A DNA stretch of 64,000 nucleotides, from contig JBBSBV010000004.1 in the NCBI GenBank assembly GCA_038250905.1, forward strand, positions 1 through 64,000. The letters run 5' to 3'. Positions within the stretch are counted from its first letter, which is position 1. Each line of letters starts with the position of its first letter. The position numbers were made by a program, and so were the translations under genes. The notes beneath the pieces are model-generated. The model saw only the letters and a program-made list of their open reading frames with translations. It ran no database searches and was not told where the DNA came from. This document shows positions 39,736-48,038 of the stretch, one piece after another. The stretch comes from JAENVU01 sp038250905. Its GTDB lineage: Bacteria; Actinomycetota; Acidimicrobiia; IMCC26256; JAENVU01.

Positions 39736-41094
39736 ATGCGTGAGTACGACGTGATCGTCGTGGGGGGCGGGAGCGGCAACTCCATTTTCGGCCCGGAGTA
39801 CGACCATCTCCGGTGCGCCATCATCGAGCCCGACCGGTTCGGCGGCACCTGCCTCAACCGCGGGTGCGTCCCGTCGAAGATGTTCGTGGTCGCCGCTGAC
39901 ACCGCGGAGATGCCACACCGGGCCGGGCGCCTCGGCGTGGACCTCACGTTCAACGGGGCCGACTGGCCGGCGATCCGTGACCGCGTCTTCGCTCGGATCG
40001 ACCCCGCGCACGAATCCGCCGTCCGCTACCGGCGCTCCGTCGGGATCGACGTGTACACCGATCCGGCGCGTTTCGTCTCGCCGAAGGTGTTGCAGGTCGG
40101 CGACGAGCAGTTGACCGCGACCGACATCGTGGTGGCCTGCGGAGCGCGGCCGATGATTCCCGACATCGAGGGGATCGACTCCGTCCCGTTCCACACCTCC
40201 GACACCGTCATGCGTCTCGATACGCTCCCGGAGTCGATGATCATCCTCGGCGGTGGCTTCATCGCCGTCGAGATGGGGCACGTGTTCAGCGGGCTGGGGA
40301 CCCACGTCACTGTTGTCCAGCGCGGCCCGCGTCTCCTGATGGCCGAGGACGAGGAGATCTCGCTGCGGTTCACCGACGCCACGCGCAAGCGGTTCCACGC
40401 GCACACCAACTCGACGTTGATCCGCGTGGATCCGCACCCGGACGGCGTCGCAGTCACGATGCACTCCGGCGCTCGCGAGCGCACGCTCTTCGCCGAGGTG
40501 CTGCTGGTGGCGACGGGCCGGATCCCGAACACCGACCGACTCGATGCCCGCGCGGCCGGACTCGAACTCGACGAGCACGGCCACGTGGTCCTCGACGAAC
40601 ACTTCCGCACGAACGTGGACGGCGTGTGGGCCCTCGGCGACGTGGCCAACGAGCTCCAGCTGAAGCATCTGGCCAACGCGGAGACGCGCGTGGTCAAGCA
40701 CAACCTGGTGAATCCGGACGACCTGCACACCCTCGCCCACCCGGACGTGATCCCCCACGCGGTGTTCACCGATCCGCAGATCGCCGCGGTCGGGCTCACC
40801 GAGGCGCAGGCGCGCGCCACCGATGCCGAGCTGATGATCGGGGTGCGGCCGTACTCGGGCACCGCGTACGGCTGGGCGCTCGAGGACACCACGGGCTTCG
40901 CCAAGGTGATCGCCGACCAGCAGACCCGCCGGATCCTCGGCGCGCACATCATGGGTCCGTACGCGTCGATGCTGATCCATCCGCTGGTGCAGGCGATGAC
41001 CTTCGGGCAGACGGTCGATCAGATCGGCCGCGAGGTGATGTACACCCACCCCGCGCTCACCGAGGTGATCGAACAGGTGCTGCTCGAGTTCTGA
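39736..41094 (+). CDS. mtr: mycothione reductase
   Basis: 452 residues, FAD/NAD-linked disulfide reductase. FAD motif VVGGGSGN, redox pair in GGTCLNRGCVPSK, NAD(P)-binding IILGGGFIAVEMGH, second FAD contact WALGDVAN, and C-terminal dimerisation residues MYTHPALTEV. The MFVVAADTAEMPHRAGRLGVDL section following the active site matches mycothione rather than glutathione reductases. It regenerates mycothiol, the actinobacterial low-molecular-weight thiol, from its disulfide using NADPH. ATG with GAGGAG 11 nt upstream. Divergent from the cyclase operon across 166 bases. Confidence 0.93.
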   Translation: MREYDVIVVGGGSGNSIFGPEYDHLRCAIIEPDRFGGTCLNRGCVPSKMFVVAADTAEMPHRAGRLGVDLTFNGADWPAIRDRVFARIDPAHESAVRYRRSVGIDVYTDPARFVSPKVLQVGDEQLTATDIVVACGARPMIPDIEGIDSVPFHTSDTVMRLDTLPESMIILGGGFIAVEMGHVFSGLGTHVTVVQRGPRLLMAEDEEISLRFTDATRKRFHAHTNSTLIRVDPHPDGVAVTMHSGARERTLFAEVLLVATGRIPNTDRLDARAAGLELDEHGHVVLDEHFRTNVDGVWALGDVANELQLKHLANAETRVVKHNLVNPDDLHTLAHPDVIPHAVFTDPQIAAVGLTEAQARATDAELMIGVRPYSGTAYGWALEDTTGFAKVIADQQTRRILGAHIMGPYASMLIHPLVQAMTFGQTVDQIGREVMYTHPALTEVIEQVLLEF

Positions 41095-41173
41095 CCCGAC
41101 GCCACGAAATCCCGTTCGACGCGCGTTCCGGTCGCTGGAGCACGCGATTCGCGATCACCTTGGTGCGGGGCGG

Positions 41174-41671
41174 TCAGGTGGTGGCGCGGAGGTGGTCGGA
41201 GAGGCTGACCATGGCGTTGGCGAAGACGGTGCCGATCATTTCGCCGGCGCCGGCGATGAGTTCGGCCAACTCGGGTTGCGGTTCGACCGCGAACGTCCAC
41301 TGGAGTGTCGAGTCCGTACCTCGCGGTTCCATTACCCAGTCTTCGGCGAGCGCTACGAAGGTGGTGTCGGTGCTCTCGTCCACGCGGTAAGCCCACCGGC
41401 GGGGCGGGTCCCACGCGAGGATCGTCTCCCGGTAGACGGTGCCTTCCAGCGCGATCGCGCGCTTGGTGCCTACGCCGTGGGGTGCGGGGCTCTCGTACCG
41501 ACCGTCGGCGAGGCCGGGGAACCAGGTCCAGGTCGACGGGTCGGCGCTGATCGCAGCGAACACCACCTCGACCGGCGCGGGCAGTTCCACCTCGTAGGTG
41601 AACGTCACCGGCGCGTCGGTGAGGAAGTCGAGGCCGACGGATCGGAGCTGCTGGAGGGCGTTCTCGGTCAT
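41174..41671 (-). CDS. SRPBCC-superfamily protein
   Basis: 165 residues. FTYEVELPAPVEVVFAAISADPSTWTWFPGL starts the START/Bet-v1-like helix-grip fold; a Trp-rich ILAWDPPRRWAYRV strand and a long C-terminal helix follow. Such proteins bind hydrophobic ligands; substrate unknown. The ATG at 41671 is preceded at 7 nt by TACCCT (41679-41684, minus strand), a leaderless-type -10 box. Confidence 0.8.
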   Translation of the reverse strand: MTENALQQLRSVGLDFLTDAPVTFTYEVELPAPVEVVFAAISADPSTWTWFPGLADGRYESPAPHGVGTKRAIALEGTVYRETILAWDPPRRWAYRVDESTDTTFVALAEDWVMEPRGTDSTLQWTFAVEPQPELAELIAGAGEMIGTVFANAMVSLSDHLRATT

Positions 41672-41817
41672 ATCGGCAAGGGTAGGTTGCCCCGACCATC
41701 GCCGATCGACGAGCTGGGAGGGTCGATGAGCGGAGTGGGACCACCGAGCCGGCCGAGCGACGAAATCAACGCTGCGTGGCCCGTCCGGCCCGGTCCGCAG
41801 GACCAGGAGGACACGAG

Positions 41818-42141
41818 ATGAGCGACGACGACCGGGACTTCGGACCGATCGGCACGAAGTTGCTGTTCGAGAACGACCGGGTCCGGGTGTGGGAGGTGCG
41901 CCTCGCACCGGGGGAGCGGGGCGCGCTCCACCGCCACGACCTGGATCACGTGCTGGTCCAGATCCGCGGCGACCGGGTCGCGGTGGAGTCCGAGCCCGAC
42001 TCGCCCACGCCCTGGGGTCCCTATTTCGAGGCACCGATCGCGCCGGGCGACTTCAGCGTGATGCATCGCGGTGGCATCGAGACCGCGGTCAACGTGGGAA
42101 CCGAAGACTTCCACGAGATCATCGTCGAACTGAAGGACTGA
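41818..42141 (+). CDS. cupin-domain protein
   Basis: 107 residues, ATG with CAGGAGG upstream. Single small cupin: VRVWEVRLAPGERGALHRHDLDHVLVQI provides the first motif with two His, and APGDFSVMHRGGIETAVN the second. Small metal-binding barrels of this type are enzymes or sensors; no specific function can be given. The stop is 3 nt before the acyl-CoA-ligase-like gene, so the two form an operon. Confidence 0.83.
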   Translation: MSDDDRDFGPIGTKLLFENDRVRVWEVRLAPGERGALHRHDLDHVLVQIRGDRVAVESEPDSPTPWGPYFEAPIAPGDFSVMHRGGIETAVNVGTEDFHEIIVELKD

Positions 42142-42144
42142 CCG

Positions 42145-43608
42145 GTGACGATGCCTCGGCGCGGGTTCCTCGTGGGCGACATCTTCGCCAACGCGGCGCG
42201 TGCGGTTCCCGACCGCGTCGCGGCGGTCCTCGGCGACTCGTCGCTGACCTTCGGCCGGCTGGACCGCCTCGCGAACGGAACCGCGCGGGTGCTCGCCGCG
42301 CGCGGGCTGATCGCGGGTGACCGGGTGGTCGTCTGGAGTGCGACGAGTCTCGACATCGTGGTGGCCTTCGCCGCGTGTGCCACGGCCGGCTTCGTCTTCG
42401 TCCCGGTGAACCCCGGACTCGGCATGGACGAGGCCGAGGGGATCGTGGGCGCGGCGCGACCGTCCGTGATCCTCGCCGACCCCGATCGCCTCGACGCGGC
42501 GCGAACCGTGGCGGGCCGGCTGGGGATCGAGGCGGTGGCCCTGGGCGAGATCGTCGGGACCGAGGAACCGACCCCACCACGCGCGGTCATCGACGAGGAC
42601 GCGCCCCACGTTCTGTTCTTCACCAGTGGGAGCACCGGTCGACCCAAGGGCGCGGTGTTGTCGCACCGGGTCAACGTGTTGCGGACCCATCCGGGCGCCC
42701 AGTTCGAACCGCGCGGTGCCACCGTGTGCATGTTCCCGCTGTTCCACATGGCGGGTTGGACCATCGGGATGCAGCAGTGGCAGGCGCGCGGCACGCTCGT
42801 GCTGACGACCGCGGATCCCGTCCAGCTGTGCGAAGCGGTGCGCACGCACCGTGCGCACCGGCTCAACTGCATCCCGCTCGTGTGGCGGCGGGTCCTGGAG
42901 CATCTCGAATCGGGTGCCGCGCCGAGCGGTGCGCTCGACTCGCTCCGCTTCGCCGATATCGGCACGTCGGCCACACCGCTGGAGCTGCTCCAGGCGATCC
43001 GGCGCGCGGTGCCACGCGCGACCGTCCGGGTGTTCTACGGCTCGACCGAGGCCGGCAACGTGATGACCCTGGAGGCGGCCGACTTCGACCGCAAGCCGGG
43101 CTCGGTCGGGGTGCCGAGCCTGCACACCCGGGTGCGGATCGGCCCGGCGGGGGAACTGGAGGTCTCCGGCCCGCTCGTGTTCGACGGCTACTTCGACGAT
43201 CCCGAGGCCACGCATGCGGCGCTCGTCGACGGCTGGTACCACACCGGCGACCTTGCCGAGATCGACGCCGACGGCTTCGTGACCATCGTGGGGCGGGCCA
43301 ACACCGTGATCCGCACCGGCGGGGAGAGTGTGGTCCCGGGCGAGGTCGAAGCGGCGTTACGGGACCATCCCGCGATCGAGGACCTCGCGGTCGTGGGCGT
43401 TCCCGACGCCGATTACGGCGAGACCGTGAGCGCGGTGGTCGTCGTCCGTCCGGGTTCCGCGGCGCCGTCGCTCGACGAACTCCGCACGTTCGCCGGCACA
43501 CGTCTCGCGGGCTTCAAACTCCCGCGCCGGCTCGAGATCGTCGACGCGATCCCGCGCACGGCCGCCACGGGTCAGGTCCAACGCCATTTGGTGCTCGACT
43601 TCCTTTGA
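42145..43608 (+). CDS. acyl-CoA synthetase-like adenylate-forming enzyme lacking the A10 lysine
   Basis: 487 residues (GTG start; an ATG lies 6 nt downstream). Class I adenylating-enzyme motifs are present: LFFTSGSTGRPKGAV (P-loop), FYGSTEAGN, GWYHTGDLAEIDADGF, and GRANTVIRTGGESVVPGEVE. The C-terminal A10 motif, normally PxTxxGKIxR with the catalytic Lys for adenylation, reads PRTAATGQVQR, so the Lys is a Gln. Either adenylation is impaired or the enzyme works from a preformed adenylate. The N-terminal region is shorter than in long-chain ligases. It follows a cupin gene by 3 nt; substrate unknown. Confidence 0.82.
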   Translation: MTMPRRGFLVGDIFANAARAVPDRVAAVLGDSSLTFGRLDRLANGTARVLAARGLIAGDRVVVWSATSLDIVVAFAACATAGFVFVPVNPGLGMDEAEGIVGAARPSVILADPDRLDAARTVAGRLGIEAVALGEIVGTEEPTPPRAVIDEDAPHVLFFTSGSTGRPKGAVLSHRVNVLRTHPGAQFEPRGATVCMFPLFHMAGWTIGMQQWQARGTLVLTTADPVQLCEAVRTHRAHRLNCIPLVWRRVLEHLESGAAPSGALDSLRFADIGTSATPLELLQAIRRAVPRATVRVFYGSTEAGNVMTLEAADFDRKPGSVGVPSLHTRVRIGPAGELEVSGPLVFDGYFDDPEATHAALVDGWYHTGDLAEIDADGFVTIVGRANTVIRTGGESVVPGEVEAALRDHPAIEDLAVVGVPDADYGETVSAVVVVRPGSAAPSLDELRTFAGTRLAGFKLPRRLEIVDAIPRTAATGQVQRHLVLDFL

Positions 43609-43666
43609 TGGCCCGTCCGCTCACGCTCCTGATGGATGGGGCTCCCGTGGGGTTCGCTCCCGGGCT

Positions 43667-43693
43667 GCTCGCTCCGCAGGCTCCGCTCGGGAG
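43667..43693. terminator. possible bidirectional terminator between convergent ligase genes
   Basis: CTCCCG (43667-43672) and CGGGAG (43688-43693) pair around a loop that itself contains GC-rich complementary pieces. It lies in the 119-bp gap where two acyl-CoA-ligase-like genes converge. No T-run is visible. Confidence 0.3.
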
Positions 43694-43727
43694 TGCTTGA
43701 GTCCTGGGCCGGGGCTGCCAATCGGGA

Positions 43728-45284
43728 TCAATTCACGGCGCGGCCGTGGCCTTCCCAGTACGGGGCCCGCAGGTCACGCTTGAGCACCTTCATCGCGCCC
43801 GACAGCGGAAGCGGATCGGTGCGGAACTCGACCGACTTCGGGAGCTTGAAGCCCGCGATCGACGGCCGCGCGTGGTCGATGATCTCGGCCTCGGTGACGG
43901 TGACCCCGACCCGGCACACGACAATCGCGTGGACCGCCTCGCCCCACAGCTCGCTCGGGATTCCGATGACGGCTACCTGCGCGACCGCGGGATGCGAGGC
44001 GATCGCGTTCTCCACCTCGGTCGAGTACACGTTCTCACCGCCGGTGACGATCATGTCCTTCACCCGGTCCACGAGGTACAGGTAGCCCTGCGGATCGAGG
44101 TAGCCGGCGTCGCCGGTGTGGTACCAGCCGTCACGGAAGACGTCGGCCGTCGCCTCGGGCTGGTTCCAGTACTCGCGCATGAAGTTGCCCGCCCGGGCGC
44201 ACACCTCGCCGGATTCACCCTGGGCGAGGATGTTGCCGTCGTCGTCCTGGATCGAGAGCGCCACGCCCGGAGCCGGACGACCCGCCGATCGCAGCCGATC
44301 GCCGCCGGCGCGGTGTTCCTCCGGTCCGAGGATCGTGAGCACCGCGCAGCCCTCGGTCATCCCGTAGCCCTGGAAGATGTCGACCCCGGGCAGATCGGCG
44401 CGCACCCGCTCCAGCAGCGCGGCGGGCATCGGCGACGCGCCGTACGTGAGCACCTCGAGCGACGCCAGGCGCTCGGGGCTGTAGTCGGGGTGGAGCATCA
44501 TCAGCCCGATCATGGTGGGCACCATCACCGTCATCGTCACCTGGTGCTGTTCGAGTGCATCCATGACCGCGCCGGGCTCGAATGCAGGGATGAACGTGGA
44601 GAGGCCGCCGGCCGCGGGCACGCCGAGGATCCCGCCCATCGACGCCGCGTGGAACATAGGGGTCTGGTGCAGGAACACGTAGTTGTGGTCGAACCGCCAC
44701 GCCATGGTGACGTGGTACAGGTTCAGCATCTGGGCCCGCTGGTCGAGGAGCACGCCCTTGGGGAGCCCCGTGGTCCCGCCGGTGTACATGAGCACGACGG
44801 CGTCGTCCTCGTTCGGCTCGGGCGGGGTGCTCGTCGCACCGGCACCGACGAGGTCCTCGTAGGCGAGGTCGTGTGGGGCGTCGCCGCCACCGATGAGCAC
44901 GACCTTGTCGAGCGCGGTCTGGGACCGGACCGATTCGACGAGGGGCGCGAAGAACTGGTCGACGAAGCAGACCTTGGTATCCGAGTCGGTGAGGATGTGT
45001 TCCAACTCCCGCGCCGCGAGCCGCAGGTTGAGCGGGTTGATGACGCCACCGCCGAGGAACGCGGCGTGCCACAGCTCCAGGTAACGCTGCGAGTTGAGGG
45101 CGAGCACTGCGAAGCGGTCCTCCCGCGCGACCCCGAGTTCGGAGCCGAGGGCGTTCGTGAGCCGGCACACGCGCTCGGTGTGCTGGGCGTAGGTGAGCTC
45201 GAAATCGGCGTCGACGAAGCCGACCTTGTCGGCGAACTGGTCTGTCGCGGCAAACAGACTGCGGTGATAGATGAGCTCCTGCAT
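43728..45284 (-). CDS. long-chain-type acyl-CoA synthetase (fatty-acid--CoA ligase family)
   Basis: 518 residues. Motifs: VVLMYTGGTTGLPKGVL (P-loop), MFHAASM, FQGYGMTEGCAVLT, GWYHTGDAGYLDPQGYLYLVDRVKDMI with TGGENVYSTEVE, and the C-terminal PLPLSGAMKVLKRDLR, which keeps a Lys at the A10 position. It activates a carboxylic acid as its acyl-AMP and then the CoA thioester; chain type cannot be told from sequence. It converges with the other ligase-like gene and has no same-strand neighbour close enough to define a pathway. Confidence 0.88.
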   Translation of the reverse strand: MQELIYHRSLFAATDQFADKVGFVDADFELTYAQHTERVCRLTNALGSELGVAREDRFAVLALNSQRYLELWHAAFLGGGVINPLNLRLAARELEHILTDSDTKVCFVDQFFAPLVESVRSQTALDKVVLIGGGDAPHDLAYEDLVGAGATSTPPEPNEDDAVVLMYTGGTTGLPKGVLLDQRAQMLNLYHVTMAWRFDHNYVFLHQTPMFHAASMGGILGVPAAGGLSTFIPAFEPGAVMDALEQHQVTMTVMVPTMIGLMMLHPDYSPERLASLEVLTYGASPMPAALLERVRADLPGVDIFQGYGMTEGCAVLTILGPEEHRAGGDRLRSAGRPAPGVALSIQDDDGNILAQGESGEVCARAGNFMREYWNQPEATADVFRDGWYHTGDAGYLDPQGYLYLVDRVKDMIVTGGENVYSTEVENAIASHPAVAQVAVIGIPSELWGEAVHAIVVCRVGVTVTEAEIIDHARPSIAGFKLPKSVEFRTDPLPLSGAMKVLKRDLRAPYWEGHGRAVN

Positions 45285-45335
45285 CTCGACCTCGCGAGGT
45301 TGCGCCCGAGCGCGGATGGCAACGGACTCCAGACA

Positions 45336-45357
45336 GCGGGCGGAGGGTACCGCCCGC
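45336..45357 (-). terminator. terminator-like hairpin downstream of the 72-residue gene
   Basis: GCGGGCGG (45336-45343) pairs perfectly with CCGCCCGC (45350-45357) around a 6-nt loop. It lies 40 nt beyond the stop of the minus-strand gene ending at 45397 and just upstream of the ligase gene starting at 45284. Confidence 0.5.
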
Positions 45358-45396
45358 AGCGGGGATCGGCCATGGTCGTGTGGCGATCAGCCGGAC

Positions 45397-45615
45397 TCAG
45401 GCGCTGCGGTCGAGTTCCTCGTCCCACTCGGCGATCGCGGGCCGGTAGCCGGACGCGACCGCGATCAGGTGCTCGTGGCGCGGTGTGGGCACGCTCGTCC
45501 AGTGGCCGGTGGCGGCCAGGTCGACGCCGACGCGCAGGGCGTGAAGCCGCGTCTCCCAGGTGAGGGTGTCGGCCAGCCACCGCAGGGCGACCTGGTCGAT
45601 GTCCGGTTCGTTCAC
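45397..45615 (-). CDS. small conserved-looking protein of unknown function
   Basis: 72 residues from a GTG (preceded by GGGAAG about 12 nt upstream). Acidic and helical, with regularly spaced Trp and Leu (VALRWLADTLTWETRLHALR, then GYRPAIAEWDEELDRSA). No signal peptide, metal motif or known domain recognised. A perfect hairpin follows it, supporting a separate transcription unit. Confidence 0.5.
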   Translation of the reverse strand: MNEPDIDQVALRWLADTLTWETRLHALRVGVDLAATGHWTSVPTPRHEHLIAVASGYRPAIAEWDEELDRSA

Positions 45616-45721
45616 GGCGTTCGCTTCCCGTCGTGGCGTAGACCGCAGGATCGCAGACCGAGATGACCACCATGTTGCCGGCACGCGACGGGACCGCGAA
45701 AGGAACGCACACTTCAGACGG

Positions 45722-45749
45722 ACTCCCGGCGCCGTGGGGCGCCGGGAGT
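45722..45749 (-). terminator. strong 12-bp-stem terminator-like hairpin after the DUF11 gene
   Basis: ACTCCCGGCGCC and GGCGCCGGGAGT pair perfectly around a GTGG loop, 5 nt beyond the stop of the minus-strand DUF11 gene. No T-run follows, as is usual for GC-rich actinobacterial terminators. Confidence 0.6.
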
Positions 45750-45754
45750 GCCGC

Positions 45755-47515
45755 TTATCGTCGGGCGAAGCGCGGGTCGCCCGAGAGGTACAGGATCTCG
45801 AACGTGACGACGAACGAGTTGAACGTCGGCTGGGTGATCGAGCGGGCGTCCACGCAGGGGTGCGGGGCCGCCACCCCTCCTCCGGGCGTCGCACACGTCG
45901 GGACGATCGCGCCGAGGTTGGGGCTCATCGGGTCGTCGTTCTTGTAGATGGTCGACCCGAACGCGGTGGCGGCGTCGGTGAGGCTCGTGGGTCCGGCGGG
46001 GAAGGTGTAGGTCAGGGTGAGCCGGATCGGGTGGAGCGGATCGCTGTAGCCCGGGAAGTCCGAGATCGTGGTGGCGGGTCCGGCGCACGGGCCGTCGCAG
46101 AAGCTGCCGTCGCCCTGGGTGATCACGATGGGGGCGCCGTCGCCCGTGTCGGGGAGCGCCACCGTCGCCGGGTTGTCGCCCGGGATGGTGATCGACCCGC
46201 CGGGGACCACGAAGCCCTTGGCCACGCCGGGTTCGGATGCTTCGACCGTGGTGGTCTCGGTGGCGGTCGGGTTCGACCCCGGAGACGCGGTCGCGGAGTC
46301 GGTGATCGATCCGCTGTCGGGGACGCTGGCCGGGCTCGTGACGACGACCGTGGCGATCGCCGAATCGTTCACGGCGAGCGGGCCGAGTGTGCAGTCGACC
46401 GGTCCCGAGCCGGTGCAGTTGCCCGGGGCCGACGCGCTCACGAGGGTGGTGTCGGTCGGCAGTGTGTCGATCACGTGGGCGTCGGCGACGGGCGCGATGC
46501 CGTGGTTGGTGACCGTGAGGGTGTACTGCACGTTGTTGCCGGCGGTGACCGGGTCGGGCGAGTCGGTGATGGTGGTGTCGAGCACCGGGGAGACGACAGT
46601 CGTCGATGCCGTCGCGAACGGGGTCTCCCCCGCCGGGGCTGAAGCCGTGTTCACGATGAGCCCGCCGCTCGGCACGGTGATGGGGCTCGTGACGACGACC
46701 GTCGCAGTTGCGTTGCCGCCCACTGCGATCGAGCCGAGGTCACAGGTCACGGACGTGGTACCGGTACAGCCGCCGGACGAGGTCGCGGAGAACAGCGTGG
46801 CGCCGGGGAACTCGTCACCGAGGATCACGTTGGGGACCGTCGAGTTGCCGTTGTTGGTGACCGTGATCGTGTAGGCAACGTTGCTGCCGGCCTGAACCGG
46901 GTTCGGGGCCTGGTTGATCGAGACGCTGAGCGGGTTGGCGTGTGCTGTGATGATCCGGAACTCGTCGAGTGCCTGGGTCGTCCTGAAGTTGAAGGACACC
47001 GTGCGCCGGTCGGCCGAGATGGTGACGTTGTCCTCGCCCGACTCGAGTCCGCGGTACGCCGTCAACCCGGAGTAGGTGGTGCCGGTGGCACCCAAGAAAT
47101 CGCTGTTGGAGAGCTTGCGGGTCGAAGCGACGATGCCGACGACGTCCCCGGCGAAGGTCACCGAGCCGCTCCGCCTCGCGGAGTAGGTGCCGTTCGGTGG
47201 ATCACTGTGTACGAGGTGGCTGTCGACCGAGAGTCCGGCCGCGAGCTTGGGGCCCGCGCTCGGGAACTTCGCGTAGGTGCCTGGCGCCGCGAAGTCGACC
47301 TGGACGTCGGCGGGAAGCGTGAGGCCCTGCTGCTCGTCGAAGGTGACGGCAGAAGTGGCGTTCTCGAGCGCGTTCAACGCGACCGACGGCGGGGCCGACG
47401 CCAGGCGGATGACACCTCCGCTCGAACTCGTGATGAATGCGCCGGCCGCGACGACCGTCGTCGCCACCACGACCGCGCTGACCGCGATGATGCTCAACTT
47501 GCGTACGTGTCGCAT
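45755..47515 (-). CDS. secreted DUF11-repeat surface protein
   Basis: 586 residues, ATG with GGGAGG upstream. N-terminal signal anchor (LSIIAVSAVVVATTVVAAGAF). Residues ~35-190 form a beta-rich region, then two DUF11-type repeats (PNPVQAGSNVAYTITVTNNGNSTV... and PDPVTAGNNVQYTLTVTNHG...), each with a Cys pair, and a C-terminal beta domain containing a CDGPC segment. DUF11 repeats are immunoglobulin-like modules of cell-envelope proteins. No sortase motif or C-terminal anchor is seen, so it is probably released or held by its N-terminus. Adhesion or an envelope role is inferred. Confidence 0.82.
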   Translation of the reverse strand: MRHVRKLSIIAVSAVVVATTVVAAGAFITSSSGGVIRLASAPPSVALNALENATSAVTFDEQQGLTLPADVQVDFAAPGTYAKFPSAGPKLAAGLSVDSHLVHSDPPNGTYSARRSGSVTFAGDVVGIVASTRKLSNSDFLGATGTTYSGLTAYRGLESGEDNVTISADRRTVSFNFRTTQALDEFRIITAHANPLSVSINQAPNPVQAGSNVAYTITVTNNGNSTVPNVILGDEFPGATLFSATSSGGCTGTTSVTCDLGSIAVGGNATATVVVTSPITVPSGGLIVNTASAPAGETPFATASTTVVSPVLDTTITDSPDPVTAGNNVQYTLTVTNHGIAPVADAHVIDTLPTDTTLVSASAPGNCTGSGPVDCTLGPLAVNDSAIATVVVTSPASVPDSGSITDSATASPGSNPTATETTTVEASEPGVAKGFVVPGGSITIPGDNPATVALPDTGDGAPIVITQGDGSFCDGPCAGPATTISDFPGYSDPLHPIRLTLTYTFPAGPTSLTDAATAFGSTIYKNDDPMSPNLGAIVPTCATPGGGVAAPHPCVDARSITQPTFNSFVVTFEILYLSGDPRFARR

Positions 47516-47645
47516 TGCCAACCTCCCGAGTTCCTGCCCCCACCGGCGGTATCTGCGGCGGGATCCGGACCTTAATGCGCAGGTCACGTGGTTTGCCCGT
47601 TGTGTGACCGCTGGCTGACGAATCCACGTGCCCACACGCGACGAA

Positions 47646-47665
47646 GCCGCCGGCGAACCGGCGGC
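47646..47665 (-). terminator. terminator hairpin after the cold-shock gene
   Basis: GCCGCCGG and CCGGCGGC pair perfectly around a 4-nt CGAA loop, about 30 nt beyond the cold-shock protein stop codon on the minus strand. In that direction it is followed by TTCGTCG, only a weak T content. Confidence 0.6.
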
Positions 47666-47694
47666 AACGTCTCGGAATTACTGGTGGAGCAGGT

Positions 47695-47895
47695 TCAGAT
47701 GACGCGGACGTTCTGCGCCTCTTCACCCTTGCGACCGGGAGCGGTGTCGAACTCGACGCGCTGGCCATCTTCGAGGGTCTTGTACCCATCGGCCTGGATC
47801 GCCGAGAAGTGAACGAACACGTCTTCACCCGAATCACGCGAGATGAAGCCGAAACCCTTTTCGGCGTTGAAGAACTTTACGGTGCCTTGCTGCAC
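47695..47895 (-). CDS. cold-shock protein (CspA family)
   Basis: 66 residues from a GTG, beginning QQGTVKFFNAEKGFGFI. RNA-binding motifs KGFGFI (RNP1) and VFVHF (RNP2) are intact, followed by QADGYKTLEDGQRVEF and the RKGEEAQNV tail. It is a single OB-fold that binds single-stranded nucleic acid and acts as an RNA chaperone. The longer in-frame start at 47928 adds 11 atypical residues. A possible -10 box TAGGCT (about 47956-47961, minus strand) would give a ~55-nt leader, as many csp genes have. Confidence 0.95.
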   Translation of the reverse strand: MQQGTVKFFNAEKGFGFISRDSGEDVFVHFSAIQADGYKTLEDGQRVEFDTAPGRKGEEAQNVRVI

Positions 47896-48038
47896 AGATT
47901 TCTCGTTTCTTTGTTCGCGATCGACCAAGGGATTTTGATCGACTCGCGCCCCAGTAGCCTAGGGCGTCGCGACCGCTCTGTGGGTACCCGGGGCCGGGAA
48001 CGAGCGATAGCAGGCCCGATAGCAGGCCCGAAAGCAGG

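Noticed and set aside
43728..45563. 605-codon plus-strand frame opposite the acyl-CoA synthetase
   Set aside because: It is the shadow of a clearly coding minus-strand gene with all adenylate-forming motifs.
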